A stretch of 64,000 nucleotides of DNA from Nansenia antarctica (Eukaryota > Chordata > Actinopteri > Argentiniformes > Microstomatidae): contig OZ022340.1 of NCBI GenBank assembly GCA_963989245.1, positions 46,245,627-46,309,626 of the forward strand, in the 5' to 3' direction. Every line of letters begins with the position of its first letter. Within the stretch, counting starts at the first letter, position 1. The notes under the pieces are model-generated. The model was not told the DNA's origin, did no database searches, and saw nothing but the letters and a program-made list of their open reading frames with translations. Below, piece by piece: positions 33,801 through 43,524 of this stretch. Made by a program: the position numbers and the translations under genes.

Positions 33801-34644
33801 CTGTACGACCTGCCGACAGAATGATAAAACGACCATTACCCATGATGCTCCACTTCATCCTGTACCTCTACCAGCTGCTGCCTGGGAGAAGGTGTCAGTG
33901 GACATCGTAGGTCCATTCGAGATAGCACCTGCTGACTGTAGGTTTGCCATAACATTGGTGGACTACTATAGCAAATGGCCTGAAGTAGCCTTCGCTCCCC
34001 GCACCGACACCGCTACGGTCATCCAGTTCCTCACCACTATCTTCTCTCGAGAGGGGAATCCAAAGGAGCTGGTCAGTGATAATGGACCTCAGTTTGTCTC
34101 CGCTGAGTTTGCCGACTTCCTAAAGAAGAGGGAGATTACACACCTGAAATCAGCAGTCTACTATCCAAGAGCTAACGGAGAAGTTGAAAGATTTAACCGT
34201 GTTATAAAAGACTGCCTACAGACCGCATCGATCCAAGGAGAACCGTGGAAACCATTTCTGAGAACATTCCTGATGGACTACAGAGCAACGCCTCATTCTA
34301 CCACTGGAGTATCCCCTTCAGAACTGCTTCACGGACGACGAATGAGAACAAAGCTTGTGATAAAAGACATGCCTGTACCCTCCATGGATGAACATGCTGT
34401 GCGTGAAAGAGTGAAACAAAAACAAGTCAAATCCAAACAATACACAGATGCTCACCGCCATGCCAAAGCAACAGACTTCCAGCCTGGTGACCAAGTACGG
34501 GTTAGGAAGCCATGGAAAGTAAAGAAAGGAGAACTGAAGTTCACCAGACCAAAGACTGTTGTGACCAGGAGAAGCTCAAAAGATATGCTTAATCTGTGGA
34601 AGTTTAATTGTTATTTTGGGTTACATACATTATGCAGAGTGTAG
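30778..34644 (+). CDS. gypsy Gag-Pol polyprotein, single open frame
   Basis: A 1288-codon frame. Its first ATG (30778) is inside the LTR end; a second ATG at 30835 may be the real start. Gag is followed by two zinc knuckles (about residues 230-265, CYRCG... and CKTCGKMGHFSRVC), protease (about 318, LVDTGSGVSILP), RT (active site YLDDVIIYG, about 606), RNase H (TDASDYGLGAVL, about 755) and integrase (zinc domain about 975-1015; core VSVDIVGPF, SDNGPQFVS about 1100, and E in NGEVERFNR about 1135). This is the standard PR-RT-RH-IN order. The C-terminus departs from the family after KGELKFTRP, which suggests a short deletion near the end. Enzyme domains look complete. Confidence 0.9.
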   Translation: MSDTPTQQSGDESSSEEEEMALLSLQPPAAFLECPGEPKIAFDAWIRLFDNYLLAIGGQYFAVERKRALIIHCLGTEGQRIYSTLPLATDDYTGTVSALRKYFSPKVNVVAERYRFRQRAQAVSESTDHYVAALRELVKQCAFGAMQDELLRDQIVEKTNNPRIRERLLMEETLTLDRTLDVARRTEAAIADAKAIADTRDVAAVHVKMKAGNFKPNRGKPKMDGTHTTCYRCGSESHLASDKSCPAKECKCKTCGKMGHFSRVCKSSAKSVNEVTDDNDEVVVPEIRVLSVRNGYDMNKLMCATTITALTAQTVTIELLVDTGSGVSILPENVYRDHFSLSRLSEPMVQLVTYSKEKLDVLGCLTADITFRDKCATTDFYIVKTGTPILGMDLVTALELQIKGGQLITETATVCATLHQTKASATACKQQDGTPAAFGCAKNFVHKVKVKPDVKPVQQKLRRLPLSVRDAVTSELKNLEENGIIERVDASEWVSPIVVTQKKTGGIRMCVDLREPNKAVVVDGYPLPLIEDILSELRGSIIFSTLDLKSAYHQLKLHEESRGLTAFITHEGLYRYRRVPYGLSSAPAAFQKMMSTILSGLKGVQCYLDDVIIYGSSEAVHDDNLKAVLHKIDTAGLKLNVDKCKFRQTTLTFLGSKIGPDGLLPDDSHVTAILKAPPPTDPSTLRSFLGLTAWYSKFVPNYAAIVEPLRALLRKNSTFQWNDVAQGRFDQVKQLIVNSPALALFDPTKPTIVSTDASDYGLGAVLTQLDNKGEEQTVAFASRSLSDAERKYSIVEKEALACVWSAEKWRTWLWGRKFRLRTDHQALTTLLTTKGNNRAGLRIARWSARLMEFHYDVEYRKGSLNNVADCLSRLPLPETDAAFAENVESVASIISALSAISEDDFQSASCTCPVLTKLRAQIREGWPSKKNTLDPDLQPYFLIRHELAVMEDCIVRGTHRLLVPESLQKRLIDIAHETHQGIVRTKQRLRELYWWHRMDSQIETLVKNCTTCRQNDKTTITHDAPLHPVPLPAAAWEKVSVDIVGPFEIAPADCRFAITLVDYYSKWPEVAFAPRTDTATVIQFLTTIFSREGNPKELVSDNGPQFVSAEFADFLKKREITHLKSAVYYPRANGEVERFNRVIKDCLQTASIQGEPWKPFLRTFLMDYRATPHSTTGVSPSELLHGRRMRTKLVIKDMPVPSMDEHAVRERVKQKQVKSKQYTDAHRHAKATDFQPGDQVRVRKPWKVKKGELKFTRPKTVVTRRSSKDMLNLWKFNCYFGLHTLCRV

Positions 34645-34718
34645 TATGTGAATGTTCTATGTTATGTTGAATACTCATGTTAGAGTACCAGAAGTATCCT
34701 TTGTTGCAAAGGGGAAGA

Positions 34719-34918
34719 TGTTGTGTCCATACAATAGGCCTACACTGCACTTGCCTATTATAATAGGATGACCCTAGAGGGCGCTGTTGCGTTACGTGAG
34801 ACGTACTATGTATGAACAGAAGAAGAAGGTAGTTCCGTGTTGAGTGAAGAAGAGAAATAAAGTACCCTGTTTGTTCCTATACTACTGTGTGATATATGTC
34901 CGATACACCCACACAACA
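34719..34918 (+). repeat. 3' LTR
   Basis: 200 bp with terminal TGTTGTG ... CACAACA inverted ends, preceded by a purine tract. It holds AATAAAG at 34856 and the sequence GATATATGTCCGATACACCC shared with the 5' remnant. Confidence 0.88.
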
Positions 34919-35312
34919 CACTCGTCATAGAGCTGCCCGTGGTACTTTTTCAAGTGCTGATACAGGTTTGTGGTGTTGCCTCTGGATGGAGCGATTGTTC
35001 CACGACAGGTCGTGCGCAACACCTGCTTTTGTTGCACATCCTAAACCCGAAATACTTACAACAGAAGTGCTGTTTTTCTTCGGGACTAAATCGTTGCTTC
35101 TGGCTCTGCTGAAGCCATTTATCCACCATGAATGTTGCTAGCTACTGAAACGTCTTCACAGATTCACACCTGGGCGTTTCACGTGCAGTGTTGTTGGGTG
35201 TGTGCGTTCATTGACGTTGAATCCGACGCGCTGTATAATGTATCCCAAATCGCAGGCTTTTGCTATCTCAAATCGCGAATTCGATTTAAAATCGATTAAT
35301 CGTGCAGCCCTA
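34919..35312 (-). pseudogene. ZBED-type hAT relic: BED finger and transposon end
   Basis: On the minus strand, one frame gives KYFGFRMCNKSRCC and another gives GNTTNLYQHLKKYHGQLYDE, the two halves of a BED zinc finger joined by a frameshift. Beyond it, 35270-35312 read on the minus strand begins TAGGGCTGCACGATTAATCG, a hAT terminus common in fish. So the 5' end of this hAT is at 35312 and its middle continues beyond the gypsy insertion at 30734. Its far end was not found. Confidence 0.68.
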
Positions 35313-36067
35313 ATGTAGACAACATTGTATCCAGCATTACAATTGGCATGCCCTCCATGGGACATCAGCACATAGCTGTGTTGGTCCTAAATACCTTCTT
35401 TTTTTTTTTTACTTGATTTCATCAAGGTAAATTAAATGGTTTCCTAACACTAAGCCAAAAAAAACACTACATGTATGAGAAAGGACTTCATCAAATTATC
35501 ATGTAATTCATAATCATGCACACCCCAGTTAAGTGTTGGATAAAAATGATAAATGCAGTACATGGTTTTGAACAGGAACATGCTGATCAGAAGGATGCCC
35601 TTATCCTTCCACTGTGGGTTCCAGGCCACTTTGTCCTGTGTGTGTAAGTGTACTATACCCATATATATATATACAGAGCATAACTTTATGGTGAATGGTG
35701 AATGAATGGTGAATGGTGAATGGTCTTTATTGTCATTGCTATAGTACAGGTACCAAACAACGAAATTTGGGAGGGGTGGCTCCCCTGGTGCTAGGAAAGA
35801 AAAAAAGAAGAAAAAAAAACTAAAAAGACAAGAAGGGAAAGCAGCTGGTTTACATAAATAAAGGCTATGTACACTATCCACTATACTATACTGTACAGAT
35901 AAAACACTGTGCTGTACTCTATGCTATGCTATACCTATTCTAACATTTCCTATTTCTCTGCAACCTTATGTACCCTAGGGTTGTCATATTGCACATAGTG
36001 TTATTGCACATTCATTTAAAGTGTCGCAGTTTGCAGGCTTGAAATGTACACATTTGTGCCTCAGCAC

Positions 36068-37396
36068 TAGGGGTGTAACGATACATCGATTCACATCGAT
36101 GCATCGATTCATTGACTAACGATCTGATTACATCGATGCAATGTAAAAATATCGATCTATATCGTCATCTTAAAGATACACCTTTATTTTGAAATGGCAC
36201 ATTCTGCGTGACTGTCACCATTTCCGTGCAGCGCGCGACTAGCAGCGGCAAATTACAAAGTCAAAGAGCGCTGCACACTGTGTGTTCTGCATTTTGTGAC
36301 TGTGGCGGAGAACAGCGAAGCGGTTTAAGCTGCGACTGCCAAGCCCGCCCACGGCCGACTGTGATTGGTCAATGCTCTAGTCTAGCCGACTGTGATTGGT
36401 CAATGCTCTGGTCTGTAACAAAGCATCTGTCTTATGAATGGGCAAAGGCTGCAGGTTGGACCTTACTTACTTTACTCCGGTTTGCTTGTCCAATTTCATT
36501 GGATAAACCTGAACAAAATTCCTATTGATAAAATCTACAGGTAAATCATTACTCCCGTAATCAGTGATCTAACATGACTGTCCAAGTATAGCCTTACCTT
36601 TCACCAATCAACACATCATATCAGATCAGTGCTTCCTAGAGGAAGTGTGATGGATGGCCCTATATTAAAAATTATCCTGACCTGCGTTCAGAGCGTAGTG
36701 TTTTGTCTCCTGAACATGTTGATCAGTTAGTTTTTTTTAAGAAAAACCTCCCAAAGAAGAACACTGGAGGATATACTTATTATATAACACTGGAGGATAT
36801 ACTTAACTTATTTTGGTTAAGAAGAATGTATATAAGATGTACTGCACTGTACTGCATTTGCACTTATTATTTATTATTATTTTATTATTATTGCACAAAT
36901 ATACTGTAGGTTAAATGGTGACCGTGGTTCAGTTCTAACTGTTAAAAAATACTGTGTTTATGAGACAGTAAAAAAGTGAACGTTTACAAAAATCCTGCCT
37001 TAAAAAAGGGGGGACAAGTTCTTCCAGTTTTGTTTCATAGGACATTAATGTTTTAAAGCTGAATATCTCTTGTTTGTAAGACTAGTGAACGGGTCTATTT
37101 TTCTTTTTGTAACAGAAGAATACTGTATAATACAATATGATTTAAATGCTGGATACCTGGAAGAGCTCACAAATAAAATGGTCAAATAATATTCTAGTTG
37201 TTTTTGTGAGTTGATAATTGTGTTAGATTGGCATATGATATCGCGTCATATCGATCATATCGTCATATCGATCTTGAATCGAATCGAATCGAAATCGTAT
37301 CGTGACTGACATTGTGATATCGTCAAACATTGTATCGTCATACAAACAAATCGATATAATATCGTATCGTGATGAAGCTGGTGATTTACACCCCTA
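36068..37396. mobile_element. hAT element in LINE 3' UTR, exact 8-bp duplication
   Basis: CTCAGCAC occurs exactly at 36060-36067 and 37397-37404. The ends are TAGGGGTGTAA at both sides in inverse, followed by subterminal ATCGAT-rich sequence (36081-36170 and 37240-37370), well known from fish hAT elements. 1329 bp with no transposase frame. Joining the flanks restores continuous LINE 3' UTR. Confidence 0.9.
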
Positions 37397-37461
37397 CTCA
37401 GCACTACACCTGATTTTTCAATCCAGCAGCTGCCATCAATCCGTCCAGACTGTCCAGGGCC

Positions 37462-38308
37462 CAGAACCTAGGTCTTTGCTGTGTTCAGGGCCTGGATGGC
37501 CCTGGGGTAGAAGCTGAGCTTCAGTCTGTTTGTCCTTGCGAACATGGTCCTGTACCGCCTGTTCGAGGGCAGCCGAGCAAAGTGTTCGTTCCTCCTGAAG
37601 TCCACGATGATTTCCTGGGTCTTTGACTGGTTCAGCAGCAGGTTGTTAACCTTGCACAGCTTGCTCAGCTGCTCTACCTCATCCCTGTACGCCGCCTCGC
37701 CCCCCCCCCGAGATGCAGCCCACCACGGTGGTGTCGTCTACAAACTTTACGATGGAGTTGCTGGGGTGGACGGGGGTGAAGTCGTAGGTGTAGAGGTTGT
37801 AGAGGATGGGGCTTAGCACGCAGCCCTGGGGGGACCCAGTGCTGAGTCTGAGGGCTGTGGAGGTGTGGGAGCCCACCCGCACCCTCTGGGGGCGGTCGGA
37901 CAGGAAGTCCTTGATCCATGCACATATAGAGTGTGATAGTTCCAGGTCTAGTAGTTTGGTCACTAGCCTGTCTGGAAGGATGGTGTTGAAGGCAGTGCTG
38001 AAGTCCACAAAGAGCAGTCTCGCGTAGCTGTTTCCCCTCTCCAGGTGGGATAGAGTGGAGTGGAGAGTCGTCGCGATGGCGTCCTCTGTGGACCTGTGGG
38101 CTCTGTAGGCGAACTGGTATGGATCCAGGTTGGGCGGGAGACGTGTGACTATGTGGGCCCGGACTAGTTTCTCGAAGCACTTCATGATGATTGGTGTGAG
38201 TGCCACCGGGCGGTAGTCGTTTAGGCAGCTCACCGTGCTTTTCTTCTTATATGCAACATATGACATCCACAGTAGTAGATTATAAAGACATACAATGTAG
38301 TTGAGCAT
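37462..38308 (-). pseudogene. LINE reverse transcriptase fragment
   Basis: Minus-strand frame from 38308 with non-LTR RT blocks in order: NDYRPVALTPIIMKCFEKLV, FAYRAHRSTEDAI, LLFVDFSTAFNTI, TGSPQGCVLSPILYNLYTYD and the active site KFVDDTTVVG (FADD-type, here VDD). After this the frame shifts at a run of C (37700-37709) and reads DEVEQLSKLC ... then jumps to the family's C-terminal TNRLKLSFYPRAIQALN, so a central piece is deleted. Not functional. Confidence 0.82.
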
Positions 38309-38398
38309 TTCTCAGCTTTAAGTCAGAGCCGGGATATATTATTGTTAATAATATAAAGTGTTGTACTAGTATTTTAATTACAGCGGGTTGTCGGCTAG

Positions 38399-38827
38399 GA
38401 CCGACAAGGGGGGGTAGACCAGGGTTTGGCACAAGCCAAGTAATTAGCCTATATGAATTGATGTGTGTGATCACTGGGTCCTGTGTTGACCACCTTATGC
38501 GTGCGTGAATCATTGTGTGGCGTGCCGTGGCTCTAGAAAGCATGTGCTCTAATGTGTGACTTTAAGCATGTGCTCTAATGTGGCTTTAAGCGTGTGCTCT
38601 AACGTGTGACTTTAAGCGTGTACTCTAATGTGTGGCTTTATGAAGCATGACTCACTATACCTATAGCCTATGAGATAGGGGGAGTGCCTGAGTCTAGTAG
38701 CCTACAGTACCCAGAACGGTTTCCTAGCTTACCCAACCTGTGCTGTCTTAATAATTGCCCTGTAAAATAAAGTGGCCCTTTTGTATTCAAAGTCATTGTC
38801 TGTGTCCTCTGTGCTTGTGGTCTGACA
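38399..38827 (+). repeat. Possible solo LTR
   Basis: A 429-bp stretch begins TGTCGGCTAGGACC and ends TGGTCTGACA, with AAATAAAGTGG near 38764 as a possible polyadenylation signal. No target duplication was found and no second copy is present, so the call is tentative. It contains the repeat at 38536-38645. Confidence 0.35.
38536..38645. repeat. Degenerate ~30-bp tandem repeat
   Basis: About four units of a motif like AGCATGTGCTCTAATGTGTG ACTTTA, with unit lengths that vary slightly. Confidence 0.8.
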
Positions 38828-39088
38828 GTAGACCGGTTTGGTCTACCCCATCAAGGAGGTTTATTACAGTACTTTGGGGGTGAGTAATATTTAAAATTAA
38901 TTTGTTGGAGCTATTGCTCAACACGACCCCCCCTCCCCCCAAAGAAATAGTAGATAATCAATGATAAGTTGTCAATGTTAACTGAACACCCATATGCAAC
39001 ATTTCTATTCCTGCCCATTATCCAAGGTGCAAGCCAACCTTGATTCTAACCTGACTCTACCCTGACCCACCCTCCCTCCTGGTTCCAG

Positions 39089-39229
39089 TCCCTTGGGGAC
39101 CTGCTTGACAAGGCCATCAAGCTGGGCCTGACGGCCATCCAGACCCAGAACCCTGGCTTCTACTACCAACAGGCGGCCTACCACGCCAAGGAGCAAAAGC
39201 AGCAGGCAGCCCATCTGTGTTGCTGTGAG
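39089..39229 (+). CDS. trappc11: TRAPPC11 exon (isolated)
   Basis: A 141-bp exon (47 codons, phase 0 at both ends) lies between an acceptor (CTGGTTCCAG) and a donor (GAG then GTACTG). It encodes SLGDLLDKAIKLGLTAIQTQ and NPGFYYQQAAYHAKEQK, which closely match TRAPPC11 (foie gras), a subunit of the TRAPPIII tethering complex in ER-Golgi traffic and autophagy. The last residues (AAHLCCCE) depart from the usual sequence. No other TRAPPC11 exon was found within the flanking ~9 kb on the plus strand, so this is either one exon of a gene with very long introns or a copied orphan exon. Confidence 0.8.
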
Positions 39230-39303
39230 GTACTGCAATGCAATGTATTGTACTGTGTCGAGAGGGAGCCTATGAGATTAGGGTTAGCTACTGGTGTAGC
39301 CAT

Positions 39304-39304
<1 letters not shown>

Positions 39305-39365
<61 letters not shown>
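39305..39365. repeat. (TA)n microsatellite
   Basis: About 30 uninterrupted TA units, just downstream of the TRAPPC11 exon. Confidence 0.95.
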
Positions 39366-39368
<3 letters not shown>

Positions 39369-39889
39369 TTTAACACAGGGTATATCATGGTGTTTATCAT
39401 GAGGATATTTATCATCAATACAGCACCAATGAATTTCCTCTGTGATTGTTATCACCATCGTTGTATTGATCATCATTGATCATTATGAAGGCCCTTGTGA
39501 TTGTGGACATATTCTATATTCATTGTGGGCATGTCATTTCGAGCAGAAAACCTGAAAAATAGGATGGATATAAACAGGTTAATGAATCAGCCAATCCTAA
39601 TGAATTAATCAACCAATCAAAGAAAAAGGTTGATTTAATGTATTTTTTAATTAGGATACCGCTTTTATTCTCTGTTCAGAAGTCTTGATGAAATAAAATT
39701 AATCATTCTCAAGTTATGGGCTTTTTTGTCACCTTCCCCATATTCGGCCTGGTCTAATTTGGCTCTTTTTCAGGGATTGGGGTAGTTCTAAAGAACAACC
39801 AAAAAAACATATTTTCCCCCAAAATAACATTTGACAACAATCAATTTCATTAATGGGAGACCCTAAAGATAAGAAAAATCATTGTTGTC

Positions 39890-40230
39890 ATTTGTTCTAC
39901 CTCAGGTAGGGGTATCTCAAAATCTGAGGGCCCTTCCTGCTAGACTATTGGAGGAATGTCAGCCTCTGAATCCCACTTGTGACTCTTTGTTGCTTCCCTC
40001 TTTCTCTTCTTGGGAAGAGAGTTGCACACTAAATCACAGGTGGGGCTCAAAGTTCCTTCCCACCTCCTCTTTTTAGGAGGAGAGTCAAACTCTGAATCAT
40101 TAGATTATGTTGACTCCCGCCTCCACTTTCTGGAGGGTCTTGCTGAAAGTGTTCCTAGAAAACAAGAGGGACTAAACCAAGGTGCTGCTCAAAAAGCCGT
40201 ACACATAAAGCCAGGCACAACATAATAAAA
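39890..40230. other. Unidentified stretch with diverged internal repeats
   Basis: Contains related stretches such as GGAAGAGAGTTGCACACTAA and GGAGGAGAGTCAAACTCTGA at roughly 70-base spacing. Open frames of 64 and 71 codons cross it on the plus strand without known domains. Nothing further can be supported. Confidence 0.4.
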
Positions 40231-40481
40231 TGGTCAGAGTCACTGAAATGGTGTATAAAAGGGTAATGTTTTAATAATCAGCCCTCATACCTACACAAGA
40301 AATAATTAAACAAAAACCTCCACTAATAAGGATAAACAGGCATCCTTAATAGTCTGTGGCAGGGCAGAACAGAAAACAATAGTGATGTTACGCTAGACGC
40401 AGTGGTCACGACATGGCGTTGATCTTTCGACACAATGTGCGTCGATACAAATGTATCGATGCTTGGAGGAGATGATGAACT

Positions 40482-40597
40482 CTAGTCCTCGTCCTCTGCG
40501 GAGAGCTCACAGCAGCAGATCACAAACCGCTTCAGGGCCTTCAATGCTCCTCTGAAGAAGGTGCGCATTCCCTTCTTCTTTTTCTTCTCCTCTTTGC
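40482..40597 (-). CDS. Host locus terminal exon, Lys-rich with Cys cluster
   Basis: 116 nt after acceptor ...TTATCAG; ends at a TAG (40482-40484). It encodes a run of lysines (EEKKKKKGMRTFF), then RGALKALKRFVICCCELSAE and an acidic tail. The three adjacent cysteines after a basic amphipathic stretch could be a lipid-attachment or membrane-contact site; this is inference. Its phase (2 nt to complete a codon) fits the preceding exon, which ends with 1 nt. Confidence 0.75.
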
Positions 40598-40737
40598 CTG
40601 ATAAGCAGATGAAAAGGTGTGACTTAGGAAGTGAGTGGATTAATTTACATGTGCCAGAGGAATGACCGTCGGCAAAGACGAACCATCCAGTGAAAGCATG
40701 ACGTTTTCCAGTGAAGACATTACCACCAGATACTCAC

Positions 40738-40813
40738 TCTTAGAGAGAGGGTCCACAACCATCTTCACCTCTGGCTGGTCTGAACTGTCTCCAACCACGA
40801 TTCTCACACTGGA
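40738..40813 (-). CDS. Host locus penultimate exon
   Basis: 76 nt, acceptor CTGACAG, donor AGA then GTGAGTA. Encodes SSVRIVVGDSSDQPEVKMVV plus DPLSK and 1 nt carried over. In register with both neighbours. Confidence 0.75.
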
Positions 40814-40999
40814 CTGTCAGTGGAAGTCAAGGAGATAAGAGGATATAACTATAAAAAAATATAAAGCAATTGAACATCAAGATGTTCTGTTGGTCGTGAG
40901 CTGGTATGTCAATGTAAATATGGCAATTTAAAAACAAGATGAAATATTGATGTAACCTATGTTAACTTTATGAAGGTACATATTATAGGCTTGTCTTAC

Positions 41000-42003
41000 G
41001 TTTCTGCCAGTGACCTGAGTCTTCCCCTTAGACCCCGTTTTGAGCCTGGATGAATCTGCCTCTTCCGTCAGGTTGATGTGGTTCTGTGCAATGTTGGTGT
41101 CCCACTGGTAAGCCTTCAGTTCTTTAATAAGCTCACTTGTTAGAGCATTAATGAGCCACAGGCTTTTATTCACCAAGGCAGAATGAATAGCCTCCTGTGA
41201 ACCAGCGGCCGACAGCATGGTGGAGTGATTGTTGGTGGCCATCAGATCCAGTGCAGCCTTTGGGATGGGGTCGTCCCTGTCCACCACCACGACCTCAGGA
41301 TCCCTACTTAGAAGGTTGTGGGTCACATGGATGAGCTTCAGAGCGAGGAGGTTGAGGTCGGTGCGGGTAAAAACCCGGGGATCGAAGGAGTTCCCAACAT
41401 TCCTATCATTTGGACTCATCCTCACCAATAGGTGAGGGACAAGGTCAACCAGCTGACCAATGTCAAAGTCCCTCTTAGTTGGTTCTGTTGAGGTCTCTGC
41501 TCTGGTGACATCACCAATAACCATGGACCCTGACATCTGTATTTTCTTAGGGGACTGGCTCAGTGGTGACTTCATGACTCCCTTCACCACATAACGCACC
41601 ATGTCCTTCCCCAGCTTGGGGGCTTTGTGCGACATCATCTCCTGCACAGCCTCCTCGGTCCCATACCTCTGCAGGAGCTTCTTCTGGACCACGAGCACCA
41701 GCTGGAACACCTCTGTGGCCCCAAGGCAGACGTTGGCCTTGCTCCACTTGGTGGTGACCCTCACCCACATTGCGTTCCTCAGCTTCGTCAACGCGTCATC
41801 CGCAAGGTCCCAGTCCTGCAGCTTCAGGGGGCTCAGCTGTGAGAACAGCCTGACAAACACGCCTCTGGCTGTGTCCTCATGGACAGTGATAACCACAGGG
41901 TCTGTAGTTTTGTCCTCTGCTGACGCACACCGACTCTTGGAGGCAGCCTTGTTGTCATGACGTGTCTTCAGACAGATGTCAGAGGACAGCGGGCGGTCGG
42001 AGA
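41000..42003 (-). CDS. Host locus large exon, unrecognised domain
   Basis: Open from 42003 to the donor (AAC then GTAAGAC) at 40999; about 334 codons. The sequence (for example TARGVFVRLFSQLSPLKLQD, FDIGQLVDLVPHLLVRMSPN, SALVNKSLWLINALTSELIK) is helical-looking and charged but matches no family I know. The acceptor at 42004 (TTACAG) leaves 2 nt to complete a codon, which fits the 1-nt phase of the exon ending at 44461. A better pyrimidine-type acceptor at 42114 has the same phase but its frame (…CREVDKLIAESPISSLGS…) runs into a stop, so either the weaker acceptor is real or the exon has a 1-base shift near 42000. Confidence 0.65.
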
Positions 42004-42418
42004 CTGTAAGTCAGCTGCTCTAAATGAGCCAATGGAGCTGGTGGCGGAACCCAGGCTGGATATTGGGGACTCAGCTATAAGCTTGTCGACCTCCCTGCAT
42101 GGTGATGAATCCCCTGCATAATAAACGTTATGATAATTGTTGAAGTGACTCTTGCTAAGATGCTTCTAAGACGATCAATAATATCACAGCACTGGTTCGT
42201 CAAGTAGGCTATTTATAGCACAAGTCTTGTGTTGTGTGTGTAATTCTCCTCATTGTCCATCTCTGCCTATTCATCCTGTAAAACATAGCCTAATTATTAT
42301 ATAATATATATATTCCATATCATTTAATTGTTTTTTTAGTGCCCCAACACCACAGATGACCCAACACCACAGATGAGAGGGGAAAAGTGGCAATGGGGTT
42401 CCAGGAGCAGTTGGAGCT

Positions 42419-42500
42419 CAGTGTTGCCAACTCCTCTGTAATGGAAGTAGCTGCTGGTGGCTCTCCCAAAAGTAACTAGAAGTAGCTAGAAGATGTTATC
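42419..42500. mobile_element. hAT-like terminus (one end only)
   Basis: CAGTGTTGCCAACTCCTCTG followed by AGTAGC and AAGTAACTAGAAG stretches resembles the end of a common fish hAT-type element. The other end was not identified. Confidence 0.4.
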
Positions 42501-43250
42501 AACTAATTTGCATAATATGCAATTCTGAAAGGCTAAATGAATTTTAAAAAAAGCCTGACCAGGTTTACAAACTAACTATTCACGTGTTTACAAAAGTTTT
42601 TGTTGTTGTTGTTGCTATAAGTTTTGACTGAGCCATTATGGTTAATGAGCTGAGCTATGATAGTTAGCTAAGCTGACTGAGAGGGTGCGATTGACTGAGT
42701 GAGTGAACTATTTGAGGGATTTTTGAGTGTGAACTTAAGACAGAGTGAATATTATTTAAAAAAAAACATATCTGCAAATATTATACTGAACTGTACAAAA
42801 TCATTGTTGTGATTGGATGTTAGATGCGCACACGCAATTCATTTGCAGGCAGCTCTTGCTCAGAGCATCACAATGGGGTCTGTCAGCTGCGTTTGTTGAG
42901 GGAGAGAGGAGGAGACGGCAATCCTCGCCGTAGGCTAACCTCGCGTCACCAGTTCCAATACTGGGCCCTGTTCCAATACTTTCTTCCTCATCCTCATCTG
43001 CAACCTTCCTTCGCTGAAGTAATCATCACTGATCTGACATGATTAGTGATAAAGCAACTCTGACCGACATGATTTGGATCATATAGTGGTTGTGTTTGGT
43101 ATGACAATTTCCATAGGTTGAGGTTACTACTAAGAAAAAACAACAACATAAACATACATTATTTTGCAATGACAGGGTTTTACTAATTAGGAACTTTTCT
43201 TTTTTTGTATCCATCCATGGGCCAAAGGTTGGCATTGGACACTTGCTGAG

Positions 43251-43382
43251 TTAGTCCTGTTCCGTCCCGTTCCCTATTTGTAGTATTTTGAGAGCCTCAG
43301 AAAGATTATTCTTATGTTGAGAACGCTCCCTTCTCAATCTCTCATTTTCTTTTTTCAGTTTCAGGTTTTCCCTGTAGAAGTC
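43251..43382 (-). CDS. Candidate alternative terminal exon, coiled coil
   Basis: Acceptor CTTCTTAG, then 43 codons and a stop (TAA at 43251-43253). Encodes DFYRENLKLKKENERLRRER and a second heptad-like stretch, strongly charged coiled coil as in the exons upstream. It starts in phase 0, whereas the exon ending at 44461 leaves 1 nt, so it does not follow that exon directly. It could be an alternative 3' end reached from a phase-0 exon. Confidence 0.5.
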   Translation of the reverse strand, partial: DFYRENLKLKKENERLRRERSQHKNNLSEALKILQIGNGTEQD

Positions 43383-43492
43383 CTAAGAAGAAGAAAAGCA
43401 ACATAATTGTAAACAATCTACTGTATGATGGTGCAAACTACAGTGTTACTGGAGTTCTATTCAAACAACTCTTTTCACTGGCACAAAAACAT

Positions 43493-43524
<32 letters not shown>

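Larger units (their letters stand above)
30735..34918 (+). mobile_element. Ty3/gypsy LTR retrotransposon with intact gag-pol frame, 5' LTR truncated
   Basis: The element has a 66-bp remnant of the 5' LTR (30735-30800), one long gag-pol frame (30778-34644), a purine tract (AAAGGGGAAGA before 34719) and a full 3' LTR (34719-34918). Its flanks are two parts of one ZBED-type hAT relic, so it inserted there and then lost the first ~134 bp of its 5' LTR together with adjacent hAT sequence. No target duplication remains. The two LTR pieces agree over all 66 shared bases. Confidence 0.88.
35691..38308 (-). mobile_element. Rex1/CR1-like LINE, 5'-truncated, split by a hAT element
   Basis: The minus strand carries a reverse-transcriptase segment (38308-37679), a diverged C-terminal coding part (37678-37462), a 3' UTR interrupted at 37396-36068 by a hAT, and the LINE end at 35691-35760 with CAATGACAATAAAGACC and a (CCATTCA)n tail. 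The simple-repeat tail is typical of this LINE group. The 5' half (endonuclease) is absent. The exact clade is a judgement from the RT motifs. Confidence 0.75.

Noticed and set aside
34896..35141. 81-codon plus-strand frame starting MSDTPTQ
   Set aside because: The start is the 3' LTR copy of the gag ATG; the rest reads antisense through the hAT relic.
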